From the NCBI GenBank assembly GCA_036186865.1, contig AP025055.1:27793177-27857176 (forward strand): a stretch of DNA of 64,000 nucleotides, in the 5' to 3' direction. The notes beneath the pieces are model-generated. The model was not told the DNA's origin. It did not search any database and worked only from the letters and a program-made list of their open reading frames with translations. Source of the DNA: Eustoma russellianum. Taxonomy: Eukaryota > Streptophyta > Magnoliopsida > Gentianales > Gentianaceae. The position numbers were made by a program, and so were the translations under genes. Of the stretch, positions 45,518 to 57,229 are shown piece by piece (the stretch's first letter is position 1; each line of letters begins with the position of its first letter).

Positions 45518-46788
45518 TGGACAGCGGATGTTCAACGCACATGACCGGAGACAAAACATTGTTCACCAAGCTCAAGCTCCAAGATGGTGGAACGGTGCAT
45601 TTTGGCAATGGGAGAGCCAAAATCTTTGGACATGGAGAAATTGGTAACTCTTCTTTTATCATTAATAATGTACTATATGTAGAAGGGCTTAAATATAATT
45701 TGATAAGTGTTAGCCAACTATGTGATGCTAATTTTCAAGTTGAATTTGTGAAAAGAAAATGCATTGTGAAAAAGAACGATAAGATTGTTTTTGAGGCTAT
45801 AATAAAAAATGATGTTTACAAATTTATCACACATGATTTGATATCACAAAATGTTTCTTGCCTAGTTGCCAAAAACGATTTGACTCAACTATGGCATAGA
45901 CGACTTGGACATATTAGTTTTAAAAATTTCAAAGAGATTTGCAAAAATGAAAAGGTCCAAGGTCTTCCAAAATTGAATTTCGAAAATCATGGCTTATGTG
46001 ACACTTGTCAAAAGGCAAAGCTTGTTAAAACAAGTTTCAAGCCCAAGAGTAAAATCTCCACCACCAAACCTCTACAATTGCTTCATATGGATTTGTATGG
46101 GGATATTGGTACGGCAAGTCTAGGTGGAAAACATTACACCTTTGTGGTGGTAGACGACTTCTCTAGGTACACTTAGTTATTGTTTTTAGCCAAAAAGAAT
46201 GATGCATGCCAAGAGTTTATAAAACTTTGTAGGAGATTAGAAAATCAAAAAAAAGATACAATTAAGGAAATTAGAATTGATAGAGGTGGTGAGTTTGATG
46301 GTGAGTTTCAAGAATTTTGTGTATCCAAAGGGTATGAATATAATTTCTCGGCTCCAAGAACTCCTCAACAAAATAGTGTTGCGGAAAGGAAAAATAGAAC
46401 ACTTCAAGAAATGAGTAGAGACATGTTAAATGAATTTGAGCTACCCAAGTATTTTTCGGCCAAAGCTGTAAACACCGCTTGTCATGTGATCAATAGAGTT
46501 TATTTGAGACCATCTCTCAAAAAGACTCCTTATGAGCTTTGGAAAGGTAGAGTACCAAATATTGTTTACTTCAAGGTATTTGGTTGTATGTGTTTTATAC
46601 TTAATACCAAAGATAACTTGGATAAACTCGATTTCAAAGCAGATGAAGGAATATTTATGAAATATGCTCAAAATAGCAAGGCATTTAGGGTATATAATAA
46701 GAGGAGCATGAAAGTTGAAGAGTCAATTCATGTCAAGTTTAGTGAACTCATTGAGGATGAACCAAGCGTTAATGAAATGATGAAATAA
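45505..46788 (+). pseudogene. Copia-D protease and integrase
   Basis: The protease active site WIMDSGCSTHMTGD is at about 45510. The pre-integrase motif LWHRRLGH is near 45890, zinc residues CDTCQKAK near 45990, and integrase motifs HMDLYGDIG and RIDRGGEFDG near 46085 and 46275. The catalytic glutamate block is SVAERKNRT near 46380. A TAG at about 46174 interrupts FSRYT just where a tryptophan is expected. The frame ends in a TGA after KVEESIHVKFSELIEDEPS. An almost identical copy of this stretch lies at 63288-64000 without the TAG. Confidence 0.9.
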
Positions 46789-46899
46789 TTGAAGTAAGTC
46801 ATATAGAAAAATTTGAGAATCCAAAAGGTAATATTGTCATTGACCTTAGGATTGATCCCCTTGAACCTATGGTTGAAGTGAAGAAGTAGGAGAAGATAC

Positions 46900-48560
46900 C
46901 TCAAATTTTTTGGATTCATATAATTATAGGAAAGATCATCCTAAAGAATTAATATTAGGTGAAACTAGTCAAGGCATAATGACTAGGAGGAAATTTAATG
47001 AAAATGCTTTCATTTCACAAGTTGAGCCTAAAAATATAAAAGAGACAATAAATGATGAAGATTGGGTATTAGCCATGCAAGAAGAGCTAAATCAATTTGA
47101 AAGGAGTGATGTTTGGGAATTAGTAGCTAAACCTAGTGATCATCCTATAATTGACACTAAATGGGTATTTAGAAACAAAATGGATGACCAAGAAAACATA
47201 ACTAGAAACAAAGCTAGGTTAGTAGCTCAAGGATATAGACAAGAAGAAGGCATAGACTATGATGAGACTTTTGCCCCCGTAGATAGGTTAGAAGCTATTA
47301 GGATGCTTTTAGCATATCCATGTTATAAGGATTTCAAACTATATCAAATGGATGTGAAATTCGCATTCTTGAATGGAATAATTCAAGAAGAGGCGTATGT
47401 AGCTCAACCACTAGGGTTTGAAAATCATGATTATCCAAATCATGTATTTAAACTCAAAAAGACTCTTTAAGGAGTTAAACAAGCTCCTAGGGCATGGTAT
47501 GAAAGATTAAGTAACTTCCTTCTTGAAAATGAGTTTTCAAGAGGAAAAGTCGACACTACTCTTTTTATTAAAGAACAAGGAAAACATCAACTGCTTGTTC
47601 AAATTTATGTGGATGATATTATATTTGGTGCTACTAATGATTCTCTTTGTGAGCATTTTGCTAAATTGATGGAAGGAGAATTTGAAATGAGCATGATGGG
47701 CGAACTCAACTACTTTCTTGGTCTTCAAATCAAACAAACTCAAGATGGAGTATAAATATCCCAAACAAAGTATACAAAGGATTTACTCAAGAAATACAAT
47801 TTTGAGGATGGAAGAAGTGTGAGCACACCAATGATCACAAGTACAAAGCTTGACAAAGATGAAAAAGGAAAGCCGGTTGAGGTAACCAAATATAGTGGTA
47901 CGATTGGTAGTTTACTTTATCTAACCGCTAGTAGACCGGATACTTTGCATGCTGTGTGTTTATGTGCTAGATTTCAAAGTATGCCTAAAGAATCGCATCT
48001 AGTTGCCGTTAAACGTATCTTTAGGTACTTGAAAAGAACCTTGAACTTGGGTTATTTTATCCCAAAAATGGTTGTTTTGATTTAAGAGGGTATAGTGACT
48101 CCTACTATGCCAAAAATCTAGTTGATAGAAAAAGCACCTCCGGGACATGTCGATTCCTTGGAGATTGCTTAGTTTCTTGGTTCTCCAAGAAACAAAATAG
48201 TGTGTCACTTTCAACGGCGGAATCCGAATATGTATCGGCCGCTTCGTGTTGTGCACAACTACTTTGGATGATCAACACCTTAAACGATTACAATGTTAAT
48301 TTTGATAAAGTCCCCATCTTATGTGACAACACTTCAGCCATAAGTATAGCACAAAACCCGGTTCACCATAGTAGGACCAAACATATTGAGGTGAGGCATC
48401 ACTTTATAAGGGATTGCATTCAAAAAAGATTGGTATGTGTTGAATTTGTTCCAACCAATGACCAACTAGCGGATATATTCACCAAATCTCTTCCTACTGA
48501 GACATTCGAGTATATTAGAATAAGATTAGGGATCGATCCATGTATTAAAAGGAGAGATCC
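46900..48560 (+). pseudogene. Copia-D reverse transcriptase and RNase H
   Basis: 46910-47470 has DVWELVAKPSDHPIIDTKW, ARLVAQGYRQEEG and YQMDVKFAFLNGIIQEEAY, ending at a TAA in the KTL.GVKQAPRAW block. The active site VQIYVDDIIFGATND follows near 47605, and IGSLLYLTASRPDTLHAVCL near 47910. A frameshift near 48070 precedes RNase H (SYYAKNLVDRKSTSG, SLSTAESEYVSAASC, LCDNTSAISIAQNPVHH, NDQLADIFTKSL). The pol end at about 48535 runs straight into the ATCGATCGAT repeats. Confidence 0.9.
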
Positions 48561-48625
48561 ATGTACGTCAATCTCTGACGTCGATCGATCGATGTACATC
48601 AATCTCTGACGTCGATCAATTAACG
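48529..48625 (+). repeat. ATCGATCGAT palindromes at the Copia-D pol end
   Basis: Several GATCGATC/ATCGATGT words in about 100 bp directly after RNase H. The translated frame here (SDVDRSMY) is repeat-encoded, not part of RNase H. Confidence 0.85.
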
Positions 48626-48864
48626 TCATCATTTTCTGCACTTTTAAATTTCAGTCAGAACGAATCCCCCTTATTTCTAACCTACCAAAATCGATCGAAC
48701 CTCTCAAAATCTCAGCGCCTCCCTCTCCAAAAACATTTCCTCTCTTCAATTTTATCTTCAAATCAAAATATCATCATCTCTACGCTTGATTTTCACCTTC
48801 TACCTTCATCATTTTCACTCTCCTCTAGAAAAATCCCTCAACTAGTGGCCTAATTTTCTCCAAC

Positions 48865-50132
48865 ATGTCTTCAAGAAGCAAAAACACAACAAAAAGGCCA
48901 AGATCGTCTAGGAGTGTAGGAGAAGGGTCAAACAATCCTTCTCATGGACAATCTTCTCAACCTAGGAGGAAACAATCAATGGACGAGAGCCAAGGTCAAG
49001 TGCTATCCGAGATTAGAAGTGAGCTAAACTTCTTCAACTTCCCTTGGATCAAAACAAGAGAGGCTAAAAATGCTTTGAATGAACCATACCCACCCGGCAT
49101 GTGAGGTATATTACTAGACATTCTCAAATGTTATTTGATAAACGGAAAAATGAAGAGAGGACAACTATCCCACTCAAATTGCTTAGAATAAACGATATTA
49201 TAAGCAATAATGAGTTGAGACCTATCATTGAATGGTTGGATGTCCAACAATGGAGAAGCACTTGGCTTGAGAGAGAAATGGATAAAATGTCCACTAGGTA
49301 TAGTAGGCTATTTTATGCAAATTTGTAGATTCAATACATTAATGATCTTCCTTTAGCCTTGCACTCAATCATTAATGGAAATCATATTGAATGGGATGTT
49401 GGAAACGTTTGTGGGTTGATTGGAGTCTCCAACGAGGGATTCTTTGAGTTTGACGTATGGAAGTGGGATACGGCTCGATGGAGAATCACTAAGGATGAAG
49501 TGAAGGCATTCTTAGGTTATCATCCCTATAAGAACACAAATGATATGCCCTTAGTATACCGCACCCTCCTTGCCATAGTTACATTTTGTATAAATGGCAA
49601 ATCTGCAAAAGGGCCTAGTAACTTGGACTTCTACATTGCCTACCGAATAGCAAACTGTGAGAAAGTAAACTTCAGAGAGCTATTTATGACGAATGTCATT
49701 GAGGCCGCCACAAAGCAAAACAAAGCACTTCCTTATAGCAATCTCATATATAGGATGCTTGTAAAGTCGGGAGTGGACGTAGACAATAGGGATGTTGATC
49801 AAATCACGCATAAGGATTTCTATGATAAGGTTAACATCCAACAAATATTGAAGGCTAGGAAAGAAGCCATGAAAGGGCAGGCCTAAGCAGAAGAAGTGGA
49901 AGAAGACGAAGGTGCTCCGGACGAGGCACCTATTCCTGAACCCGATACTCAAGAAGCACCAAGTGGTTTGAGCTCAAATGTCCCTGAACTTCAAGCTCAA
50001 GTTACTAGCCTTCAACAAGAAGTTGGTGAGCTTCGAGGCAAGGTGTCCTCGCACGAGTCAAGGTTTGTTAAACTCAAGGCTAAAATGAAGGCATGTATTC
50101 CGAGAATTACATTCTCACCCGATGAAGACTAG
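48865..50132 (+). pseudogene. Copia-D third ORF (env-position, putative plant transposon protein)
   Basis: The start is ATG at 48865 (MSSRSKNTTKRPRSSRS, basic and serine-rich). A frame change near 49095 leads into 49101-49886 and 49887-50132 in one frame, broken by a TAG at 49326-49328 and a TAA at 49884-49886. The centre (HSIINGNHIEWDVGNVCGLI, ITKDEVKAFLGYHPYK, VTFCINGKSAKGPSNLDFYI) resembles the 'putative plant transposon protein' domain found in plant elements after pol. The C-terminus has an acidic proline stretch and a coiled coil (LQAQVTSLQQEVGELRGKV). No signal peptide or membrane helix is visible, so a true envelope role is not supported by the sequence. Confidence 0.75.
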
Positions 50133-50694
50133 GATTTTCTTTTTTCTAGCTTGCTTCTCGTTTATCCATGTTTATGATTCTGTCTTAGTGTTTATTGACT
50201 TATGTACTTGCTAAAACTTGGTCGTGCTTTGAAGTTTAATGAAGTAGTATGTTTCTATCTCGTCATTTTTTTTTGATGTTTTCAATAAGGGGGAGAAATT
50301 TGTATGTGGCTTATTGTTAAAGTTGTTTATTGCTCATTTTTCTTGATAGAAAAACGAGTTTTTGTTGATGGCTAGTGAAATGAGGAAATTTGATAATTGA
50401 TGCATGCTTGGTTGAGGGGGAGTAATTGATGCATGTTTGGGTTAAAAAAGTTTGGAAATTGATGCATGTTTGGGTAAGGGGGAGCTTTTTGATGCATAAT
50501 TGTAAAAGGGAAGCATTTTTGATATATTCATTAGAGTTGTAAAATCATGTTCACATTGGTTATTACGGAAAGTATAAAATGCATATACTAAGGGAGAGAT
50601 TAAAATTTTTCAAGTTTGAAACATCCAATTAGTTAAAACAAAGCAAAAACATCTTTTAAAATCTTAGTTTTGAAATCATCAAAAAGGGGGAGAT
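50133..50694 (+). other. Copia-D 3' UTR with repeated GGGGGA runs and polypurine tract
   Basis: Purine runs AAGGGGGAG occur at about 50288, 50414 (GAGGGGGAG), 50476 and 50684. The last, AAAAAGGGGGAGAT at 50681-50694, touches the LTR and is the priming tract. Confidence 0.75.
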
Positions 50695-52393
50695 TGTTGG
50701 AATATAAAATGTTTTGATGATGTTAAAGATGTTTTGAATGGGCTAAAATAGAATTTCACACTTTGAGTTTGAATCAAAATGAGAAAAACACATGGTGAGA
50801 CGCCAATCTCTCACATGGATCGGTTGATGTATACATCAGCCCCTCAGGAAGGGACATGGATCGATTCATGGGAAGATTGTGCAAGTTTAGAACTCACGGC
50901 CCAACGTCGATCTCTCAGCCAGGGGGACATCGATCGATCGACGTTATGTGAGTCTCTCAGGAAGACACGTGATCGATCGACGTAAGGCAGTGACAAAAGC
51001 ATAATGTTTCTGGAAGACGTCGATCTCTCAGCCAAGGAGACATCGATCGATCGATGTACATCAGTCTCTCAAAGGAGGAACATCGATCGATCGATGTGCT
51101 GCAGTTTCAAAAACTGCAAACTTTCTGGAGGACGTTGATCTCTCAGCACTGGCACGTGGATAGATCGACGTCCCCAGAATTCAAAATTTGTTGAACGTTG
51201 GAACAAAATCCAAGGGAGAGTTATGATGTTTTCTCTCTCCAATATTGCTCAAATTTCTTGTGGACTTTACTCCAACATACTACATGCTTCCTTGACTATT
51301 TTATCCATGTCTAAGATTCTCTAGGGTGTCTATTGAAGACAAATCACTCCATAGGGTGGCTAAAGGCTATTTTCAATTTTTCAAGACTTGGAGATCGACT
51401 TGAAGACATGGTGAAGGCTCCAAAACATGGTGAACTTCATCTATAAATGGTAGAAGCTTGGATGAGGTAAAAACACACTTTCACCATCATCAAGCTTCAT
51501 AATTCGTTGTATTATATTTCTCTCATATTTGTAAAAGTGCTTAAAGCTTGTTAAGCCTTTCTTTGTTCTTCATTATTGTATATTGAGAGATAGTGTTATA
51601 CCCCGTGTACAAAGGGGTCAAAAGAAAAAAATAAAACAAATAAAATAATAACAATAACAACAACAACAACAATGTACATATAAGATAAATATAAAGACTA
51701 AAACATATCCTAAATAGAATAGGAAAAGAAATAAGATAGATAAAGTTTAATCAAATTACAAATTCAAATTTAAGTAGGAGATGATAACCTAATTAACTTA
51801 GGATTTTACCCAATAAACCAACTATATCTATCTATACATACCATAACACAACAGCACCCCACCTCTTCTCCAGGTCACGGCCAGCAGCCTTATTTTCTCC
51901 ATGAAACATCAAAATTCTGCCGCTGGATAAGGAAAAGGTAGCCACCTTATTCCTTCAAAGTTTAATTTCATCAAACTTCATACAACCCACAAACGTGAGC
52001 CTTTATTCTTCCAAACTTAAATCTTCATTCTTCATATTTCAACCATCAATCAACCATCCTTATTTCTCCAAAACTATCAGCCTTTCACTCTTCAAAAATC
52101 CAATATTCTGCCGCCGGCGCTGATGAAGGAAATCAACCAATTCTAATCTACTTTTCAATCGATTCTTCGTATATTGCATATAATCGAGACACGAGGCAAG
52201 TATACTTGCTATATTTGCTATGATTTTCTAACGTTATTATACTATTTTTATATCAAATCGGATCATGCACGTTTATTTGTGATCGCATAGATTGTTGAAT
52301 ATCTATACGTATTCGATGCAATTATGTACTGACTATATGTATATGTATGTACTATATGAATAAATTGACTATATATATATATATATATATATA

Positions 52394-53369
52394 TTTTTGG
52401 AAAAATTTGTTGTTATATTATTGAAAGGCCTCACTTGTGGCGGAGGAACACCGTATTACAAAAGAAAACAAGACGTAAGTTGCAGTTTGTGATTATCAAC
52501 TTCCAGCAATATATGATATGCCGCATTAAAACCTTGCCAAGTAAAACCACCCTTGTGGATAAAACCTTGGCGAAGGAAAAAGCGTACATATTTATACCAA
52601 TGGAAAGTTGATAAGCGCTACCGAGAAAAGTTATCAGTATTACAATACAAATTGCGTGGAATAACCGAAAAATGTAAGGAGATGATATTGTAGTTCGCTT
52701 GGAATAAGTCCTCGTTCCGGCAGATAGGGCCAAGTCATCCAGGGCGATGCAGATCAAGCATTGTCGGGGAATCCATGCAAAGATGAAAGACACGCATAAG
52801 TAAATGCGATGCAACGAATATAGCCTGAAGATCCAGACTGAATGAAACGTGAACGTACCGAGCCTGTCGGCACCCAAGCTGGCACCGACAGATAGCTTAA
52901 AGAAACGCCAATCCAAATGGAAGACATGTAACCATAATAGATCCCGTGCTTGTATGCCGATATTCCTCATCCAAAGATACATAGTAAGAAGGCGGTCAGT
53001 AAATGGGGCAAGAAGATGCAACAACAAAAGCACAGTAAACCACTCCAAAAGAGAAATTATACCAAGCCTGCCTGCCCTAATAGAGAGGCAGGCAGGGAAC
53101 AGGAGAAAGCGCCAATCCATTTGGAAGACCTGTAAAGAGGACACCAGGTGTCCCAGCATCATGGATGCGGTTAACCAACTCAGGAATGTCTCCGGCAGAT
53201 TCCATGCAAGCGTTGTGTGATAGAATGAGGTAGAGGTTAGAGTGGGCCAACTACAGTAAGAGAGAACATAAGCAAACAAAATAGTAATCATACCTACCCT
53301 GCCCGTGGCCAAGAGGACACGGGCAGAAAAATGCTGTTGATGCCAATCCATATGGAAGACGTAGATAGT
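52394..53369 (-). other. 3' UTR of the L1 LINE with three hairpin modules
   Basis: It holds three 70-bp modules at 53291-53360, 53060-53129 and 52856-52925 (see next entry), then about 460 bp without recognised motifs down to the tail. A 306-codon frame (52431-53351) crosses the region but has no family signature, and its internal repeats are the translated modules. It is therefore treated as non-coding. Confidence 0.75.
52856..53360 (-). repeat. Three 70-bp hairpin modules in the L1 3' UTR
   Basis: In plus-strand reading each module is TACC, 4 bp, a 28-nt inverted repeat, 15 intervening bp, and the box GCCAATCCA(TA/TT/AA)TGGAAGAC. Stem arms are CTGCCCGTG/CACGGGCAG (53299-53307/53318-53326), CTGCCTGCC/GGCAGGCAG (53068-53076/53087-53095) and CTGTCGG/CCGACAG (52864-52870/52885-52891). 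All spacings are identical between copies. The first module begins just 10 bp after the ORF2 stop. Confidence 0.9.
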
Positions 53370-56300
53370 TCAAGGGACCCGCACATGCACCGTCGAAAGA
53401 TCCAATGAGACTGAACTACGAACTAACGGTGGAAGAGAGTTAGACTGGTATATTTGTGTGTCAGGATGTAACATTGCATTCTGAGCTAGATAATGGGCTG
53501 CCATGTTTGCCTCTCGATAGATATGATGATAGTCCAAGCGATGCAGCCGAACTAATCTGTGCAATAATTGAAGATGATAGTTGCCGAACACCAATTGATG
53601 GCATGCTAACCGCGATATAAGAGCCGCACTATCTGATTCCAGAATAATGTTGCGATACAACGGTAGGAAAAACAATAATCCAAACAAAGCTGCTTGAATC
53701 TCTGCATGAATAGGAGAACTTGGCGGTAATCTAAAGGATACTGCCCCTAGACATTCACCAGTATGATCTCGCAAAATAGCTCCACCTGCACTATACTGAC
53801 GACCAACTGCCGCATCAGTATTTAACTTAACTCGACCAGAGGGGGGTAATCTCCAACGTATCAAAAGTGGGCGTGGATTGCGAGGCTGAGGTAGCCAGGC
53901 GAAGGGGTGACGTGCAGCAGACATCAATTTGGATCCCGAGATGGATTTACACCATATAGAAAGATCAGACTGTATAGCAAACCGTAAGGATGCAGACGAG
54001 AAAGCACGAGTCTCACCATATACCATAGAGGCGTAGGCACGCCAGATCGAATAAACAATGGTTGATGGGGCAACTACACGCAAGACACCAGGGAAAGAGG
54101 AGGAATTTGATCGGTACCACCATGAGAGTAAATACTGACGTAGACTTAGAGATGAAGGTGTGGGGCAGTCTAACTCAATGGCAAAGTAAGCCCAGATCGA
54201 CCGTATGTCCAAACAGTAGATAAAGATATGGTCCAATGTGGCTGATGCATGTTTACAAAATGGACATTGGGTTGGGCGGGCAACAGCATACTTACAAGTA
54301 TAATCTTCAAAGGGTAACGCCGAGTGAAAGATACGCCATAAAAAATCTGAGTTGTAGGGGAGTGATATTTGAACCAAATAAACCGAGAGGAGAGTAGTGA
54401 CAAATGAGATGTACGACATATATCATATGCACTACGCAGAGAAAACTCTCCAGTTGGCGTAGGAGTCCATGTAAGATGTGGCATTTGTCCCACCGTTTGG
54501 GCCGAACATAGAGGGTGAACTCTGCATATAATCTTCCATACCGGGGAGTCTGGCAGTCGAGGCAAATAATCATTTCGGCGTCCGTACTTAGCATGCATAA
54601 AAGTACTCCAAAGCGTATGTTGCTGTTGATATGTCCACCAAATACGACATTGATATGCTTTTTGTAGTGTATATAGGTTCCGAATACCCAATCCACCCTC
54701 CTCACGTGGCGTTGCAATCGTGTTCCAAGACACCCAATGATGCCTATTACCCCAATAAAATGCCGCCATTTTCCGATGTATGACATGAATGACCGATTTG
54801 GGCAACCCTCCTGCGGCAAGAATATGCAAAGGCAAAGAGGACAAAACCAAACGCAACAAAATCAGTCGACCCGCAGCCGATAATAACTTGGAGTGCCAAC
54901 CATTCAGGCGATCATCTATGTGCTGTGATAACGAGGTACAATAGACTGGTCTGTTGATGCCTTTATGTAAGTAAGAGCCAAGATAGCGAAAGGGGAGATG
55001 TGAGGCCCGCATGCCCGTGATCGACACGTAGGCATGGCACTGTTGAGACGTAATCGCTGAGGATGGAATGAAGCTACTTTTCTGAAAATTTATTTTCTGA
55101 CCAGAGGCATTTTCATACTGTGTTAGGAAAGCATGAAACCGTCGGAGATTACGCGGCGTTCCTCGTAGGAAAACCAACAGATCATCAGCATATGCCAAGT
55201 GCGTAATAGTGAATGGGACCCGACCCAGACGAAAAGGTTGAAGAAAACCTGATGCCACAAGTGATTTGATACCCCTGCTAAAACCTTCTGATGAGATAAT
55301 AAAAAGCAGAGGAGATAGAGGATCTCCCTGCTTAACTCCCCTACCAGGCCGGAAGGAATCGGTAGGCTGTCCATTTAGCAGTATTGACAATGTAGTTGCC
55401 TGCAAATGGTTCAAAACTAGACGAATAAAAAATTGTGAAAAACCAAAAGAACCAAGTATGCGCTCTAGATACTCCCAGCTGACACGATCAAAAGCCTTCA
55501 TCATGTCGAGTTTTAAACATAGCTGCGAGCCTCCTTTGTCCAGCATATGTACCATCTCCCTGGCCATCAGAACCTGCGTAGAAATATCCGAGCCAGGTAG
55601 GAAGCCGGTTTGTTCCGGAGAAATAAGCTGAGGGAGTAGAGTATTAAGTCTAGTAGCCAAAATCCGCGTACACACTTTACTTATAAAATTGGTTAGACAG
55701 ATAGGCCGAAAGTCACTGAACGTGCCCGGGGACGGCTTCTTGGGAATTAATGTAATGAGCGCACTCGCCATGACTGCAGCCTGAGGAATGCCAAGAAAAA
55801 ATTCCTGAACCGCTTTAATCACATCAGATCCAATAATCGACCAACATGAACGATAAAAATTACCATGGAATCCATCAGGTCCGGCTGCACTATGAGGGTC
55901 TAAATGCCACACTGCAGTCTTTATTTCCCCGGCAGTAGGTATACTTGTAAGCATAAAATTGTCCGCCTCTGTGACTATGGCTGGGATATTGCAAAGTATT
56001 GCTTCATATGAGTGTGTGGGTTCCCGCTGAAATAAAGAGGAGTAATAAGAGATTGCCTCAGCCTTAATCGATGCCGTGTCTGCACATAGTCGACCATCTG
56101 CTGTACGGATCTGCTGTACCCGTAGCTGGGTACGGCGGCCTTTGACTATGGAATGAAAATATTTCGTATTAGCATCACCATCTTGTAGCCATCTTACTCG
56201 CGCTTTTTGCTTCCAGAAATGAAATTCATATTGTAGCGCTTGAAGATACTCTGCCTTTGCCTTGTGATATATTTCTCTGCTAGACTCAGATGAGTCCATA

Positions 56301-57229
56301 TCCCAAACGCATTCCGCGTGTGTCATAGCTGCCTCTGCTTGTTTAACATTTGAGAAAATATTGCCAAAGATCTCTTTATTCCAACGTTGTACATCCTTCT
56401 TTAGACGGCGCAACTTCGAATAGAATCCATACATTCCTCATGTGGTTGGGTAAGATGTCCATGCCTCTTTCATATAAGAGTGGAAATCAGGATGATGCAA
56501 CCAAGAATCTAAAAACCGGAAAGATCTATGACCCTCTGACTGACCCACTCGTGCCAAGAAGAGCAATGGTGTATGATCTGAGGTGACTCGAGGCAGATGG
56601 GATAAATGTGTATCATCAAATATTTCCTGAAACGAGGAGTTGTAAAAGACCCAGTCAAGCCTGCGTCTGACTCGACCTAGGCCTCTACCATCTGTCCATG
56701 TATATCGTGGGCCATGAAACTGCGGAGACATTAATGAACATAATTCAATACAATCGTTAAAATCTTGTAGGGATGTGACAGAAGGTTGCGAACGTCCTGC
56801 ATGATCCTCCAGCGATCTGAAGGTATTAAAGTCACCCCCAACAACCCATGGCAAGTCGTTAGAATCCGAAAATGCTGTGAGAGACTGCCATAGTGATCGA
56901 CGAAGGGAGACTGTGTGACTACCATAGACCACCGATAACACAAATTGCTGCTGCAACTGTCGAATTAGAAAAGTACAATGGACAACCTGTTGTTGATCCT
57001 GCGTGCCAACCAAATGTAAATCTATATCACGCCAAAATAACCAAATACGTTCTGACTGAGAAGAGAAAAATGCTGAAAAACCAATGTCCATAGCAAAGCG
57101 GGAAATGTGAGATGGAGAATGCTTTGGCTCAATTACTGCTACAATGTTTACATGATGCTCATAAATCAATGTGTGCAATCTAGGCAGGGAGGCACGTATG
57201 CCTCGTATATTCCAGATTAAAATATTCAT
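53370..57229 (-). pseudogene. L1 ORF2: endonuclease, reverse transcriptase, RNase H
   Basis: The start ATG at 57229 gives MNILIWNIRGIRA. The endonuclease shows VVGGDFNTFRSLEDHAGR, RRRLDWVFYNSSF and VTSDHTPLLF. An in-frame TGA at 56438-56440 follows. RT (to about 54400) has FRPICLTNFISKVCTRILA, EQTGFLPG, KLDMMKAFDRVSWEYL, KQGDPLSPLLFI and the active site HLAYADDLLVFLRG. A frameshift near 54375 moves to 53370-54419, with the zinc-binding region CPFCKHASATLDHIFIYC and a plant-type RNase H (VKLNTDAAVGRQYSAGGAIL, HAEIQAALFG, LESDSAALIS, YREANMAAHYLA). The enzyme would nick DNA and copy its own RNA at the target. Only one stop and one frameshift break it. Confidence 0.93.

Noticed and set aside
52431..53351. 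306-codon open frame after L1 ORF2
   Set aside because: It lies in the 3' UTR and has no family motif. Its internal repeats are the translated hairpin modules, whose constraint is at nucleotide level.
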